Part shown: piece after piece, positions 33,513 to 43,412 of the stretch
Layout: every line of letters begins with the position of its first letter
Position numbering within the stretch: position 1 is the stretch's first letter
Virus record (IMG/VR): IMGVR_UViG_3300007644_000002
Span: 18,715 to 82,714 of that record
DNA from: a virus
Length of the DNA: 64,000 bases
Reading direction: 5' to 3' (one strand)
Made by a program: the position numbers and the translations under genes
Notes under the pieces: model-generated
The model's database searches: none
The model's input: the letters and a program-made list of their open reading frames with translations, nothing else
What the model was told of the DNA's origin: nothing

Positions 33513-36500
33513 TTATGCGTCGACGTATGTAGCAGATACAGAAACTACAGAACCAGCTGATACAGAAGTGTATAATAGTTCAACAGTAGAACCAGTAACA
33601 CGTATATCAGTATCACCTAGTAATGCCGCACCAGTGTATACGATACCGTATTCAGTGATGAAAGCGTCAGTTCCGTTGTGAATAACTAGACATTCGCGTG
33701 TTTCGAACTCACTACCATTTGCGACAGTAACGATGTACTTAGCAGTTCGGTAGTTTGCTGAGTTGAATGAAGAAACTACTGTAGCAGAAGTTCCTACAAC
33801 AATATCATTGCCTTGTTCGAAGACTTTGATGTTATCAGCAAGAGTTTCTAGACCAACAGACTTAGGATCTAGTACACCAACCGAGTTAGTAGACTGAGCG
33901 ATAACTACCGCTTGTGTACCAACAGGAATCGCTGCGTTGAAACTGATTGTCTGTGCTTCAGAGTCGATGTTATAGTGTACAGATGGATCCTGTACAACAC
34001 CACCAACAAATACCATCGCGTTAGCTTCTAGAGTTGCGAAGTTTAATGCGAATGTAGTCTGAGCACCGTCACCACTAATAGTCTGACGTTGAGCATTGTT
34101 AAACGCCAGCTGTGTTGGGTCAACAAGTTCGATACCAGAACCATCAGTCTTAACACGAGCAACAAAACCTTCCTTACCAGTGATAGTTGAATCTGTAACA
34201 TCAGTTAGTTCAACGAATGCCTTAGCAGTGTTTAAAGAGAACACACCGTTTGTTACAGAAACATTACCTTCACCAGAAACGTCAGTGACGGATACTGCCG
34301 CGTGAACGCGAGCATTTGTGAAGTAAAGGTTAGTACCATTCGGATCTTCTAGAAGGTCGCTAGTATCAAACTGAGAGATATGCTGTGCAGCAAGACCCGC
34401 GTCCAACTGACCTTTGTTAACTGCGTCAGCATAAACCGTACCGTCTGCAAGACCACCGACCTTGTTACCGGACATGTCTAGATCGCCAGACATCGCATCG
34501 CCAGACTTAGAAACCTTACCGTTAATGTTTGTCTGAAGAAGAGTGTCAGCAGCAGCGAACTCACCACGAATCGCAGAACCCTGTGCCGCACGTGCGGTAA
34601 GTTCCGCAGCAAGACCTGAAGCGTTAGTTGCGATATCAGTTTGGTTCTGAGATACTAGACCAGTAAGAGTACCGTCAGCAGCCTGGAAGGCAGCTACGAT
34701 TTCAGTTAACGAATCCAGAGCAGCAGAATCAGTGTTGGCTTTAATAAAGTCGATCTGAGACTGTAAGTTAGCATCGGCACTTTGACGTGAATTAGATTCA
34801 GTCACAATCGAAGCAGCGTTAATAGAAACGTTAGATGTCAATACACCTTCAGCAGCAAGAGCACGTGATACTTCCGCGTCAAGACTAACCTGTAGGTCAG
34901 AGTCGCCCGCGATTCTAGCAGCAATTTCGTTGTTGATTGAAGTAGTGTTTGCGCCTTCAGCAGCAAGAGCACGAGTCTGTTCCGCTTTAAGAGCAGCATC
35001 CAATTTACTATCAGCATCTTTCAATGTAACAGCAGTGTCTAGGAAGTTAGTACCACTTGGAGCAACATAGTTACCGTTAGCAGCAAGACCAGCACCTGAC
35101 TGAGTCGCAGTCATTTCAGTTTCAAGTACAGTAGCACGTGAACTTAGAGTAGCGTCAGCACTTAGACGGGCAGTTACTTCAGCATCGATTGCGGATTGTA
35201 ATACGGCATCAGCGTTCGTGCGATCAACTACTTCGTCACCAACAATAGTGTCTGCGTAAATCTTAGCAGCTGCTTCAGCGTTGTTCGCTTTAGTAGTTGC
35301 GTCGACAGAGGCAGATGAAAGAACAACCGCATCGGCAGCAATGTAAGCAGAAGTTATGGCAGTATCAGCAGCAGCAAATTCTGAACGGATGGCAGTTTCC
35401 TGACCAAGCGCACGAGAAGATTCAGCTGAGATAGCAGCAGCGTTTGAAAGGATGTCCGCTTCCGCAGAATCTACGCGAGCCTCAATAGCATTAATTTCAC
35501 CGTGTAGTTCGTTCGAAGAACCAACAGCAGTTTGTGAAGTTGTAGCGAATACGCCAGAACCCATCTTAGATTCTAGTGAGTCGATGTCACCTTCGTTAAC
35601 TGTTAAACGACCTGCCTGTAGAGCTTGTTCAGCTTCAACAGCATTCATTTCGCCTTCTAGAACTGTGACTTGACCTTCAACAGCAGTCATCTCACCTTGT
35701 AGTGTAGAAACTTTACCAGCTTCAACATCTAGTTCAGAGTGGATTTCATTGATAGCAGCAGATAGGTTAGTAGCAGTAGTACCTAGAGTGGCAACGCCAA
35801 CTTTAGATTCTAGACCGTCAATGTCACCTTCGTTAACTGTTAGACGACCACCTTGTGCTAATTGCACAGACTCAAGAGTAGTAGCACGACCTTCAAGAGC
35901 AGTTGAGCGTGACTCTAAATCAGTAGCGCGTACTTCAACAGCATCGATGTCACTTTCAGCAGCAGTCAAACGACCAGAGTTGTTATTGATAATGTTCTGG
36001 ATGTCTGAATCAGCACCTTCGAACGCAGCAACGATTTCTTGAAGTGTATCAAGAGTTTCTGGAGAAGTACCGATGATAGCATCAACACGACCGGTTACTG
36101 TGTTAACGTCAGTGCGTAGACCAGACTCAATGCCAGTAGCACGAACGATTTCTGCAGCAAGACCAGATGCGTTAACACCTTCTGCGGCAGTAGCACGAGC
36201 GATTTCAACAGAAAGATCAGAGTCAACACCAGAGATTGATAGGGCATTCGCGTCAACGTCAGTACGTAGAGCAACATCGCCAGCAGCACGTAATCCAGCT
36301 TCAGTTGCGATTGAAGTTGCGTTAACACCTTCCGCAGCAGTAGCACGAGCGATTTCTGCAGCAAGACCAGATGCGTTGACAGCTTCAGCAGCAAGAGCAC
36401 GAGTAGTCTCGACACTAATTGCGGCAGCGTTAGCAGCACCAGTAACAGTGTTTGCGTCTACATCAACACGTAGTCCACTTTCGACACCAGATGCGCGAGT

Positions 36501-38543
36501 TACTTCGTTAGAGATTGCGGTTGCGTTAGCAACTTCTGCCGCAGTAGCACGAGTAGTTTCCGCTAGGATTGCTGATGCGTTAACACCTTCCGCAGCAGTA
36601 GCACGAGTGATTTCTGCAGCAAGACCTGCCTGAACACTTGCGTCTCCAGATACACGTAGAGCAGTCTCAGCAAGGATGTCTGCTTCAACAGTATCCATCT
36701 CACCTTGAAGAGTTGAAACATCACCTTCTAATGCAGATGCGCGTAGAGACAATGCGTTATCAGCTGCCAAACGAGTTGCTGCTTCAGCAGAAACCTTTGT
36801 GTCAGTGTAAGTAGATGCTTGAGATTTAGCAGTTGCGATACGAGCAGTAAGAGTATTACCAACAGTACCATCAACAGATGCGTCACCGATAAGTGCGGTG
36901 TCTTGTGCGTCTGCGTGAACGATAGCGGCAGCTTCAGCAGCGTCTGCTTTAGAAGTCGCATCTGTTTGGGCAGATACAAGAGTTGCGGCATCACCGGCAA
37001 TTCGAGCAGTTGCTTCAGCAGTAATATTAGATTGTAAAGTAGTATCAGCACCTGAGCGAGTTGATGCTTCAGTTGTGATATTAGTTTGTAGTACTGAGTC
37101 CGCAGATGCGCGAACACCAGCTTCAGCATTAATTGCTACAGTGTTTGACGCGATCAACGCAGACATATCAGAGTCAGCAGATACGAACGCAGCAACGATT
37201 TCAGTCAATGAATCAAGAGCGGCGGGATCGGTGTTAGCAATAACATTGTCCAATTTCGCTTCGATTCGACTTTCTTCACCAGTCGCACGACTAGTCTCTG
37301 TAGAGATTGCGGAAGCATTAACGCCTTCAGCAGCAGTAGCACGAGCGATTTCTGCGTCTAGACCTGATTGAAGGTCACTATCGGCAAGAGCAAATTCACT
37401 ACGAATAGCAGATTCTTGACCCTGCGCACGAGTTGTTTCAGTAGCAACTGCTGAACTAACACGATCAGTAACAGTATTACCTGAAGAACCGTCGACAGAT
37501 GCGTCACCGATTAGTAGGTTGTCATTTGCTTTAGCAGATACAAGAGTTGCAGCATCACCATTAGTAATCAATGAAGTCATGTCAACGCGGACTGAAGTGT
37601 CAGCAGCGGCACGAGCAGTGATTTCTGCTTGAAGGTTAGTAGCGTTAGCAGCTTCTGCTCCAGTCGCACGAACGATTTCCGCAGCAAGACCAGATGCGTT
37701 AACTTGTTCTGCTTGACCAGCGCGAGAAATTTCTGCGGCAAGATCAGTTTCTAGTGAACTTACATCACCTTCAGCAACAGTCAAACGAGCGTCAAGAGCA
37801 CCATCGGCAGCCAAACGAGTTGCCGCTTCACTAGTGATTGAAGACTGTAGACCAGCTTCAACGCCAGTTGCGCGAGTTACTTCACTAGCGATAGCAGTTG
37901 CGTTAGCAGTCTCAGCAGCAGTGGCGCGAGCGACTTCACCCGAGATAGCACTAGAGTTAGCAATAGTAGACGCGGTCAATACACTATCAGCGTTTTGGAA
38001 AGCAACAACAATTTCTGCTAGAGAGTTAAGTGCGTCAGAATCAGTATTTGTTAGAATGTTATCAATACGAACTGATAAGGCAGCGTCAGCTGTCTGGTAT
38101 GCGGATTCGATTGCGTTTTCGCGAACAGTTGCGCGATTTGTTTCTGTTGAAATAGCAGTTGCGTTAGCAACTTCAGCAGCGGTAGCACGATTTGTTTCAG
38201 TTACGATTGAAGTTGCGTTAACACCTTCAGCAGCAGTAGCACGAGCAGTTTCTACAGCAACAGCAGAAGCAATATCTGCGGCAACAGCGTCTTGAGCGCG
38301 TTGCGGTGTAAAGTACTGTTTGGAACCTTCTGCCAAGTCGTCAGTATCAAAGCTTCCGAAGAATGCCGCAGTACTAATTTTCTTAAGCGAGTCAGAACCT
38401 ACATCGTATAGCAGCGTAAAGCAATCTGCAGGATTGGCCATTCCGGTAAGAAGGGTTTGTCCCGTAACAGCACTTGAGTCTAGTTTGGTACTAATTATAG
38501 ACCGATCTGCTAATGCTGGTGATTTAATTTGTCTAAATGACAT
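33513..38543 (-). CDS. Very long tail fibre protein with heptad arrays
   Basis: A 1676-residue fibre. Residues about 80-1260 are repeats based on RATAAEGVNA-like heptads and AL-D-SLTEIVAAFQ-AD modules, predicting a very long trimeric coiled-coil shaft. The C-terminal about 350 residues change to beta-rich sequence (NGVFSLNTAKAFVELTDVT, QRQTISGDGAQTTFALNF), probably the distal or attachment domain. It shares modules with the fibre at 30013. Long repeated modules suggest recombination can change shaft length. Confidence 0.78.
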   Translation of the reverse strand: MSFRQIKSPALADRSIISTKLDSSAVTGQTLLTGMANPADCFTLLYDVGSDSLKKISTAAFFGSFDTDDLAEGSKQYFTPQRAQDAVAADIASAVAVETARATAAEGVNATSIVTETNRATAAEVANATAISTETNRATVRENAIESAYQTADAALSVRIDNILTNTDSDALNSLAEIVVAFQNADSVLTASTIANSSAISGEVARATAAETANATAIASEVTRATGVEAGLQSSITSEAATRLAADGALDARLTVAEGDVSSLETDLAAEISRAGQAEQVNASGLAAEIVRATGAEAANATNLQAEITARAAADTSVRVDMTSLITNGDAATLVSAKANDNLLIGDASVDGSSGNTVTDRVSSAVATETTRAQGQESAIRSEFALADSDLQSGLDAEIARATAAEGVNASAISTETSRATGEESRIEAKLDNVIANTDPAALDSLTEIVAAFVSADSDMSALIASNTVAINAEAGVRASADSVLQTNITTEASTRSGADTTLQSNITAEATARIAGDAATLVSAQTDATSKADAAEAAAIVHADAQDTALIGDASVDGTVGNTLTARIATAKSQASTYTDTKVSAEAATRLAADNALSLRASALEGDVSTLQGEMDTVEADILAETALRVSGDASVQAGLAAEITRATAAEGVNASAILAETTRATAAEVANATAISNEVTRASGVESGLRVDVDANTVTGAANAAAISVETTRALAAEAVNASGLAAEIARATAAEGVNATSIATEAGLRAAGDVALRTDVDANALSISGVDSDLSVEIARATAAEGVNASGLAAEIVRATGIESGLRTDVNTVTGRVDAIIGTSPETLDTLQEIVAAFEGADSDIQNIINNNSGRLTAAESDIDAVEVRATDLESRSTALEGRATTLESVQLAQGGRLTVNEGDIDGLESKVGVATLGTTATNLSAAINEIHSELDVEAGKVSTLQGEMTAVEGQVTVLEGEMNAVEAEQALQAGRLTVNEGDIDSLESKMGSGVFATTSQTAVGSSNELHGEINAIEARVDSAEADILSNAAAISAESSRALGQETAIRSEFAAADTAITSAYIAADAVVLSSASVDATTKANNAEAAAKIYADTIVGDEVVDRTNADAVLQSAIDAEVTARLSADATLSSRATVLETEMTATQSGAGLAANGNYVAPSGTNFLDTAVTLKDADSKLDAALKAEQTRALAAEGANTTSINNEIAARIAGDSDLQVSLDAEVSRALAAEGVLTSNVSINAASIVTESNSRQSADANLQSQIDFIKANTDSAALDSLTEIVAAFQAADGTLTGLVSQNQTDIATNASGLAAELTARAAQGSAIRGEFAAADTLLQTNINGKVSKSGDAMSGDLDMSGNKVGGLADGTVYADAVNKGQLDAGLAAQHISQFDTSDLLEDPNGTNLYFTNARVHAAVSVTDVSGEGNVSVTNGVFSLNTAKAFVELTDVTDSTITGKEGFVARVKTDGSGIELVDPTQLAFNNAQRQTISGDGAQTTFALNFATLEANAMVFVGGVVQDPSVHYNIDSEAQTISFNAAIPVGTQAVVIAQSTNSVGVLDPKSVGLETLADNIKVFEQGNDIVVGTSATVVSSFNSANYRTAKYIVTVANGSEFETRECLVIHNGTDAFITEYGIVYTGAALLGDTDIRVTGSTVELLYTSVSAGSVVSVSATYVDA

Positions 38544-38598
38544 TGAGTAATCTCCATGAGGTTTTAGTTAGGATTGTGTTTAAACGTTTAATAATATA

Positions 38599-38958
38599 CT
38601 AACGAAATTTAATATAAATGTCCGTCCCTTGCGGGGGGATTTCACTGAACTGAATGACATCACCAATAGTGTCATATGTCTCAACATGGTGTTGAAGAAC
38701 ATCATTCACCCAAACATCTACAAGATCCGCCCTAGAAGGAGCAGCATTTAATGTAAATATCGCGGTTTCACCGTCAGCAATAATATGTTGTGCTTCAGGT
38801 ATGATTGAGTTGTCATTGGTGGAAGAAGAAGTACCTTCGATAAGTTCGAATATCTCCGTCTCTGAGCCAGGCGATTCTTCAACTTTAGATTTTTTCTGAG
38901 ATGCTAGATTAAATAAGCTCTCAGCAAATACCCTGTTAAAAGATTTTCCGTTGATCAT
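38599..38958 (-). CDS. Small fibre-associated structural protein
   Basis: A 119-residue protein between two fibre genes. The N-terminal half is polar and disordered-looking; the C-terminal half (about 57-119) reads AEQHIIADGETAIFTLNAAPSRA-type beta strands like those in the distal part of the fibre at 33513 (the same Q-T-x-F-x-L-N pattern with VWVNDVLQ). It may be a fibre accessory or connecting protein. It has its own late promoter 42-49 bases upstream. Confidence 0.6.
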   Translation of the reverse strand: MINGKSFNRVFAESLFNLASQKKSKVEESPGSETEIFELIEGTSSSTNDNSIIPEAQHIIADGETAIFTLNAAPSRADLVDVWVNDVLQHHVETYDTIGDVIQFSEIPPQGTDIYIKFR

Positions 38959-38999
38959 AGTGATGTGTCATCTATTTTATTAGAGTTAATATATGATGT

Positions 39000-39007
39000 T
39001 ATTTATA
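39000..39007 (-). promoter_or_regulatory. T4-type late promoter (TATAAATA)
   Basis: Exact octamer on the minus strand, 42 bases before the small fibre-associated gene. Confidence 0.82.
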
Positions 39008-39033
39008 ATAAATAGATTTTCTGATATGAAGTT

Positions 39034-41295
39034 CTAGTTAACTAAAGTTCCATTTATATCGTAAATATTAACTCTATAATATGAACCATGTTGCCCGTCG
39101 AGTTGGTCTGCATCTGTCGCAGTGTCCGCATTACCTTGTAGATTACCTACAAAAGTCGCAGCTGTAACAGATGAGAAGGTTACATCATCCGAACTGTCAA
39201 TACCGAATTCACCTGTAGATGGGTTGAATGATAACCCATTAGACACAGATAATGATTGTCTTACACGTTCTTCTGTAAGGTATAAGTTATTAACGCCTTC
39301 TTCTATAACATCTGTTGTGGCGTTAGCGTCTAACTTTTGATTAATCCAGTTTTGTACTGTTCCGATAAAGTCGGAGTCGTCACCTAAGGCTGCCGATATT
39401 TCATTCAAAGTATCAAGTACTTGAGGCGCGCCATCGATAAGATTTGATATAGCAATACTAATTGCGCTGTCGGTGTATGTTACCGCAGCGGCGTCTGCCG
39501 TTATTAAGGCGGCAGATATAGCAGAGTTAGTGTAGTTCTCTAAAACCAGTTGAATGTTTGATACTGAACTGTCGGTATAAACGTTTGCTGAGTTTAGTGT
39601 TAGTAAGACTGCCGAGTCTGTATATAGTTCAGTATAATCTTTAGCTAATTGAAGATTTATAACATCTTGACTTTCTGCGTAGTCATTTGCTGATTGTAAT
39701 GTAATCGCATCATTTGAAGACGCATAAGATTTTGCTAATACTAGAGTGTCAGAGTCTTGTTCTACAGCATAAGATTTAGCAGCGAGCAATACGACCGATG
39801 CCGCAGAGTCTGCCGCAGAGTGCGCGTACAACTCGCTATAGGTCTTAGTCGCAATAGTATTATCTACTGAGATGACACCTGTCGCAGAGCTGTAGTCAAT
39901 ACCAGAACCCCCTGACAAGGCCTCCAGTACATTCTGTGGTATTACAGATACGGGTACTGGAAAATTAGACCGTACAGGAGATGTACCACCAAACTGAAAA
40001 TCATATGTAGTGTTAACATTACCAGTAATTTCATTACCATAGTATTTTATTACTACACGGTCAGTTGCGGTGAAATCAGTTGCTGGTAATAACGCATCTG
40101 CGTAAAACTCACCATAAGTATCTAGAGAAATTTTGCTTGTGGTTGATGAAGTAGATAATAAAGTCTCTACACCAGCAGCACTTCTTTTATATACTTCGAA
40201 ATAGAATGATGCTGAACCGCCAGAGCCATCTGGATTAACTCTCACGTTACCAACAGTATGAATGTTAATAACACCAGTGTTACCTATTAATACACCCTGT
40301 TCCGTAGCAAGTGACGCAATCAACTGATCGGCCCCAGATATGGTTCCAGTGTTGATATCTACAGCAACGGCATTAAAATCTGAGTCACCGATAGAAGTGA
40401 CCATCTTCGTGTATATACCGTCAACAGCAATAGTAGTGGTCGTTGGATATAATACAATAGAGGCGTTAAGGGCAGAAATGTCTAGTTTGGTACTATGTAG
40501 TTCATCAATCGCATCCTGAACGTTGGTAGCAATCATGTCACTATCAGGTACATAAGATACGGAGGCAGCACTTATATTCAGTGCTTCAACAAATCCAGTG
40601 TCAACCTCAGTATTGATGGTATTAATAACATCCGCTAGAGTAACAACAGATTCGCCATTAAGACGGAAGTCGCCGAATATATTTACTCCAGCACTATCAA
40701 CATCAATACGGTCACTATCGCGGTATTGGATCTTTAAATCCCCACCGTTGTAACCAAGATGTTTTAAAATCGTGTTGGTACCATTATGATAGAACTTAGT
40801 CTCTTCATCGGTACCAACGGTAAACGAAAATCCATCGTCTAGTATGAGGTCTGCGTCAATGGACGCACCGTCTGAGTTATATGCCGCAACTTGAACTACT
40901 TGATCTACGCCAATAGGAAAGGCGAAGGTTATAGAGGAACCATCAGCTGCTGTATAGTCTATACCTTGGTGTAGTAAAACACCGTTGAGGTATACTTGAA
41001 TTCTTCGGGGGGAAGCAAGGTCGTATGAAAGATAATTTCCGTAATCGTCTGCTCCGGAGAGCGTCAATAGCGTTCCGTCAGACGTGTAGATATACGTATT
41101 GAAAGTACTTACTAAGCCGGATCGTGCGTCACCACCGACTTCAATAACCTGTTCAATACCATCGTACTGTCTTTTTAAGTACAGTTTACCATCTGCGGTG
41201 TTTACTGCTAACTCACCGAGGTTCAACTGCTCTATCGTTGGGACGTTGCCTGCGACAGCACTTCGTCTTAAACGAATATCTACGTTACGTGCCAA
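39034..41295 (-). CDS. Tail fibre/structural protein
   Basis: A 753-residue fibre protein. The start MARNVDIRLRRSAVAGNVPT with LNLGELAVNTADGKLYLK is a recurrent N-terminal motif of marine T4-like tail proteins, probably a baseplate-binding or trimerisation element. A beta-rich middle (about 90-460), a Tyr/Ala/Asp heptad region (about 480-640) and a C-terminal YRVNIYDINGTLVN module shared with the fibre at 30013 follow. A 12-bp palindrome (CCTTATATAAGG) sits in its leader near 41320-41331. Confidence 0.75.
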   Translation of the reverse strand: MARNVDIRLRRSAVAGNVPTIEQLNLGELAVNTADGKLYLKRQYDGIEQVIEVGGDARSGLVSTFNTYIYTSDGTLLTLSGADDYGNYLSYDLASPRRIQVYLNGVLLHQGIDYTAADGSSITFAFPIGVDQVVQVAAYNSDGASIDADLILDDGFSFTVGTDEETKFYHNGTNTILKHLGYNGGDLKIQYRDSDRIDVDSAGVNIFGDFRLNGESVVTLADVINTINTEVDTGFVEALNISAASVSYVPDSDMIATNVQDAIDELHSTKLDISALNASIVLYPTTTTIAVDGIYTKMVTSIGDSDFNAVAVDINTGTISGADQLIASLATEQGVLIGNTGVINIHTVGNVRVNPDGSGGSASFYFEVYKRSAAGVETLLSTSSTTSKISLDTYGEFYADALLPATDFTATDRVVIKYYGNEITGNVNTTYDFQFGGTSPVRSNFPVPVSVIPQNVLEALSGGSGIDYSSATGVISVDNTIATKTYSELYAHSAADSAASVVLLAAKSYAVEQDSDTLVLAKSYASSNDAITLQSANDYAESQDVINLQLAKDYTELYTDSAVLLTLNSANVYTDSSVSNIQLVLENYTNSAISAALITADAAAVTYTDSAISIAISNLIDGAPQVLDTLNEISAALGDDSDFIGTVQNWINQKLDANATTDVIEEGVNNLYLTEERVRQSLSVSNGLSFNPSTGEFGIDSSDDVTFSSVTAATFVGNLQGNADTATDADQLDGQHGSYYRVNIYDINGTLVN

Positions 41296-41371
41296 TGTTG
41301 GCTTCCTCTTTCACTCGACCTTATATAAGGCGACTAGCTAAAACCATAAAATATATGATCTACTTAATGCT

Positions 41372-41379
41372 TATTTATA
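41372..41379 (-). promoter_or_regulatory. T4-type late promoter (TATAAATA)
   Basis: Exact octamer on the minus strand in the gap between the two fibre genes; would drive the fibre at 39034. Confidence 0.83.
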
Positions 41380-42690
41380 TCAATAAGTTCCACCGTCTAA
41401 ATGCGTAATGGTTACCGCGCCTGCGTTTAACGCAAACTGGGCAGAGTCGAAAGATGCGACACCCGCATTAGAGTTTGTTGCTAATTCCGCAGCAATGATT
41501 AATTCATTGGTTTCATCGGAATATGTTAGATCAATACCTTCGCCAGCAGTTAAGAGGTTAGCAACTTTATCATCGATGAATTCACCGATCTCTACATCAT
41601 TAATAGATAGTGGAGCAAGAACATTAAGTCCTTTGTCGATATCTATCTGGTCTTTGGATGCGTTGTATACTATTGATACATCAGCACCCGCAATAAAGAT
41701 ACCAGCACCATCAGCTTCTGCTGGGGTGGATGCTTCATCAGCAAGAGTAAGTGTAAGGTCATTAACCGACATTACTGTCGAGTTAATTATTGTCTGGGTA
41801 CCTTGAACAACAAGGTCACCACGGATTACTAATGTACCACCGTCCGAATCTGTCGGAGCAGGGTCAATGTATAGGGTGTTGGAACTATCAGTAGAAGATA
41901 GTGTGTTACCTGTTAGTTTTAGGTTACCAACTTCTATTGAATTGAGGTCAAGAACATTAGGTTCTAGTGAAACATTGACAGTGTTTGTTGCTGTGTCATA
42001 TGCTACATTGACGTTATCAGAACCACTAAACGTTAGGTCTGAATCCAACAGAGAAATACTGTCGCCATTTACTGTTAGGTTAGTACCAATATTTACAGTA
42101 CTAGCCGCAGTAATACGACCGTCTGAATCAACAGTAAAGGTTGGGATTTCAGTCTGAGAACCGTAGTCTCCCGCAGTAACTCCAGTGGGTACCAGACTAA
42201 CTGTTAACGAGTTAGCATCTGAGTCCGCAAGGGTAGTAATACCACGACCACCGGCAAAGGTGATTGCTTCGGTTGCTAGGAAAATACTACCAGAACCACT
42301 GTCACCAGAGAATAAGAAGTTAGACCCCAACTCTTGCGCAGATAGTATCCCGTCAACGTATGCTTTGTTTGTTACATGACTGGGATCAGTTGGGGTTCCT
42401 ACCTTTAAAAAGTCTACCGCACCGTCTGAGTCGACGATGAGCGCTTTGTTAGGTAAGTTACTACCATACTGCGCAGCACCTTCACCGTGTAATAGGTTGA
42501 CGTAATACGCACCACCTATGACGGTATGGTTGACCGCATCTTCGTTTGTTTCTGTGCCAGTGCCAATATATAATCGATCACCACCATTCGCCCCATTATT
42601 TGCTAGATATGAATAGGCGAGTTCACCCTGTGCGAGGACAGATGGATTCCCCGCTACACCGGAACGTTTAATTCTTATTATTGACGCCAT
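41380..42690 (-). CDS. Tail fibre/structural protein
   Basis: A 436-residue protein opening MASIIRIKRSGVAGNPSVLAQ with GELAYSYLANN, the same N-terminal motif type as the fibre at 39034 (R-RS-VAGN-P). The body is beta-strand rich with repeated Ser/Asp/Thr turns (DSDGRITAASTV, DSDLTFSGSDNV), typical of fibre shafts or knobs. It directly follows two small structural genes in one late unit and ends one base after the downstream promoter. Confidence 0.7.
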   Translation of the reverse strand: MASIIRIKRSGVAGNPSVLAQGELAYSYLANNGANGGDRLYIGTGTETNEDAVNHTVIGGAYYVNLLHGEGAAQYGSNLPNKALIVDSDGAVDFLKVGTPTDPSHVTNKAYVDGILSAQELGSNFLFSGDSGSGSIFLATEAITFAGGRGITTLADSDANSLTVSLVPTGVTAGDYGSQTEIPTFTVDSDGRITAASTVNIGTNLTVNGDSISLLDSDLTFSGSDNVNVAYDTATNTVNVSLEPNVLDLNSIEVGNLKLTGNTLSSTDSSNTLYIDPAPTDSDGGTLVIRGDLVVQGTQTIINSTVMSVNDLTLTLADEASTPAEADGAGIFIAGADVSIVYNASKDQIDIDKGLNVLAPLSINDVEIGEFIDDKVANLLTAGEGIDLTYSDETNELIIAAELATNSNAGVASFDSAQFALNAGAVTITHLDGGTY

Positions 42691-42966
42691 TTAGTATTGA
42701 CCCCCATTGATCACTTGTTTGTCTAAAAGTTTTTGAGCGTGCCACTTTTCATCAGTGCCGTGGTACACTAGAACATCTCCATCCTCTGGATGTGGAGATT
42801 CAAAATTAATGTCAGAAAGTCCACCGATACTACTTCCAGTAGCAGTGACTCTCTGTACAGGTCTACCTAAAGTAACTCTTTTAACTTGAGTACCAGAACT
42901 AGTGGAGGCACTCGTATTAATATGAGTTGTGCCGCCATTAGATATAGAAACTTTGCGAATAGGCAT
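42691..42966 (-). CDS. Small structural protein of the fibre cluster
   Basis: A 91-residue protein (MPIRKVSISNGGTTHIN...) whose stop abuts the ATG of the next fibre gene. The middle carries GGLSDINFESPHPEDGDVLVYHG, a motif in the style of fibre N-terminal connectors (GDVL-V---G-KW). Likely a tail component; no precise function known. Confidence 0.6.
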   Translation of the reverse strand: MPIRKVSISNGGTTHINTSASTSSGTQVKRVTLGRPVQRVTATGSSIGGLSDINFESPHPEDGDVLVYHGTDEKWHAQKLLDKQVINGGQY

Positions 42967-42972
42967 GTATGT

Positions 42973-43329
42973 TTACCTTGTTACCGAAGGAGATACTTTA
43001 ATTTTCCCCTCTAAAATACGCTCTACTACGGGATATCCGTTCGCATCGATATAGGTTATTTCGACATCATACACGTACCTACCACGGGTAGATAGGGCAT
43101 CAGTCTGCTCATTTGTGAGGGATAATACTAGGATACCGTCGGATGACGGGTCAGCGACCATCGCAGAGAACTCGATAGTGTCTTCGTCTTTACTGTTGAA
43201 GTTCCGCTTCATTTTGGCGGATACAGTATAAGCACTTAAATCTTTCACAGAACCATCAGCTTCAGTAAGCTCTATCTGAAAAGCAATATCTGTGCCTTGG
43301 TCTATTGTAAAATCTTCGTAAGCTGCCAT
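42973..43329 (-). CDS. Small beta-rich virion protein
   Basis: A 118-residue protein beginning MAAYEDFTIDQGTDIAFQ and containing DLSAYTVSAKMKRNF and VYDVEITYIDANGYPVVERILEGKIKV. The pattern suits an immunoglobulin-like or BppU-N-terminal-like beta sandwich that connects fibres or baseplate parts. First gene of a late unit with its own promoter. Confidence 0.6.
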   Translation of the reverse strand: MAAYEDFTIDQGTDIAFQIELTEADGSVKDLSAYTVSAKMKRNFNSKDEDTIEFSAMVADPSSDGILVLSLTNEQTDALSTRGRYVYDVEITYIDANGYPVVERILEGKIKVSPSVTR

Positions 43330-43337
43330 CCCTAAAA

Positions 43338-43388
43338 CCTCAGATTGTATTAGTAAAATTATCTAGTACTATTTATAACAATCTGAGG
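43338..43388. repeat. Perfect 11-bp inverted repeat enclosing a late promoter
   Basis: CCTCAGATTGT (43338-43348) and ACAATCTGAGG (43378-43388) form a perfect stem; on the minus strand it is followed by TTTTAG, so it looks like a terminator for the upstream gene. The TATAAATA late promoter lies in its loop. Confidence 0.7.
43370..43377 (-). promoter_or_regulatory. T4-type late promoter (TATAAATA) in a hairpin loop
   Basis: Exact octamer, directly adjacent to one arm of the inverted repeat, 41 bases before the gene at 42973-43329. Confidence 0.83.
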
Positions 43389-43412
43389 CCTTAAGAATTA
43401 GCAAATCATATT

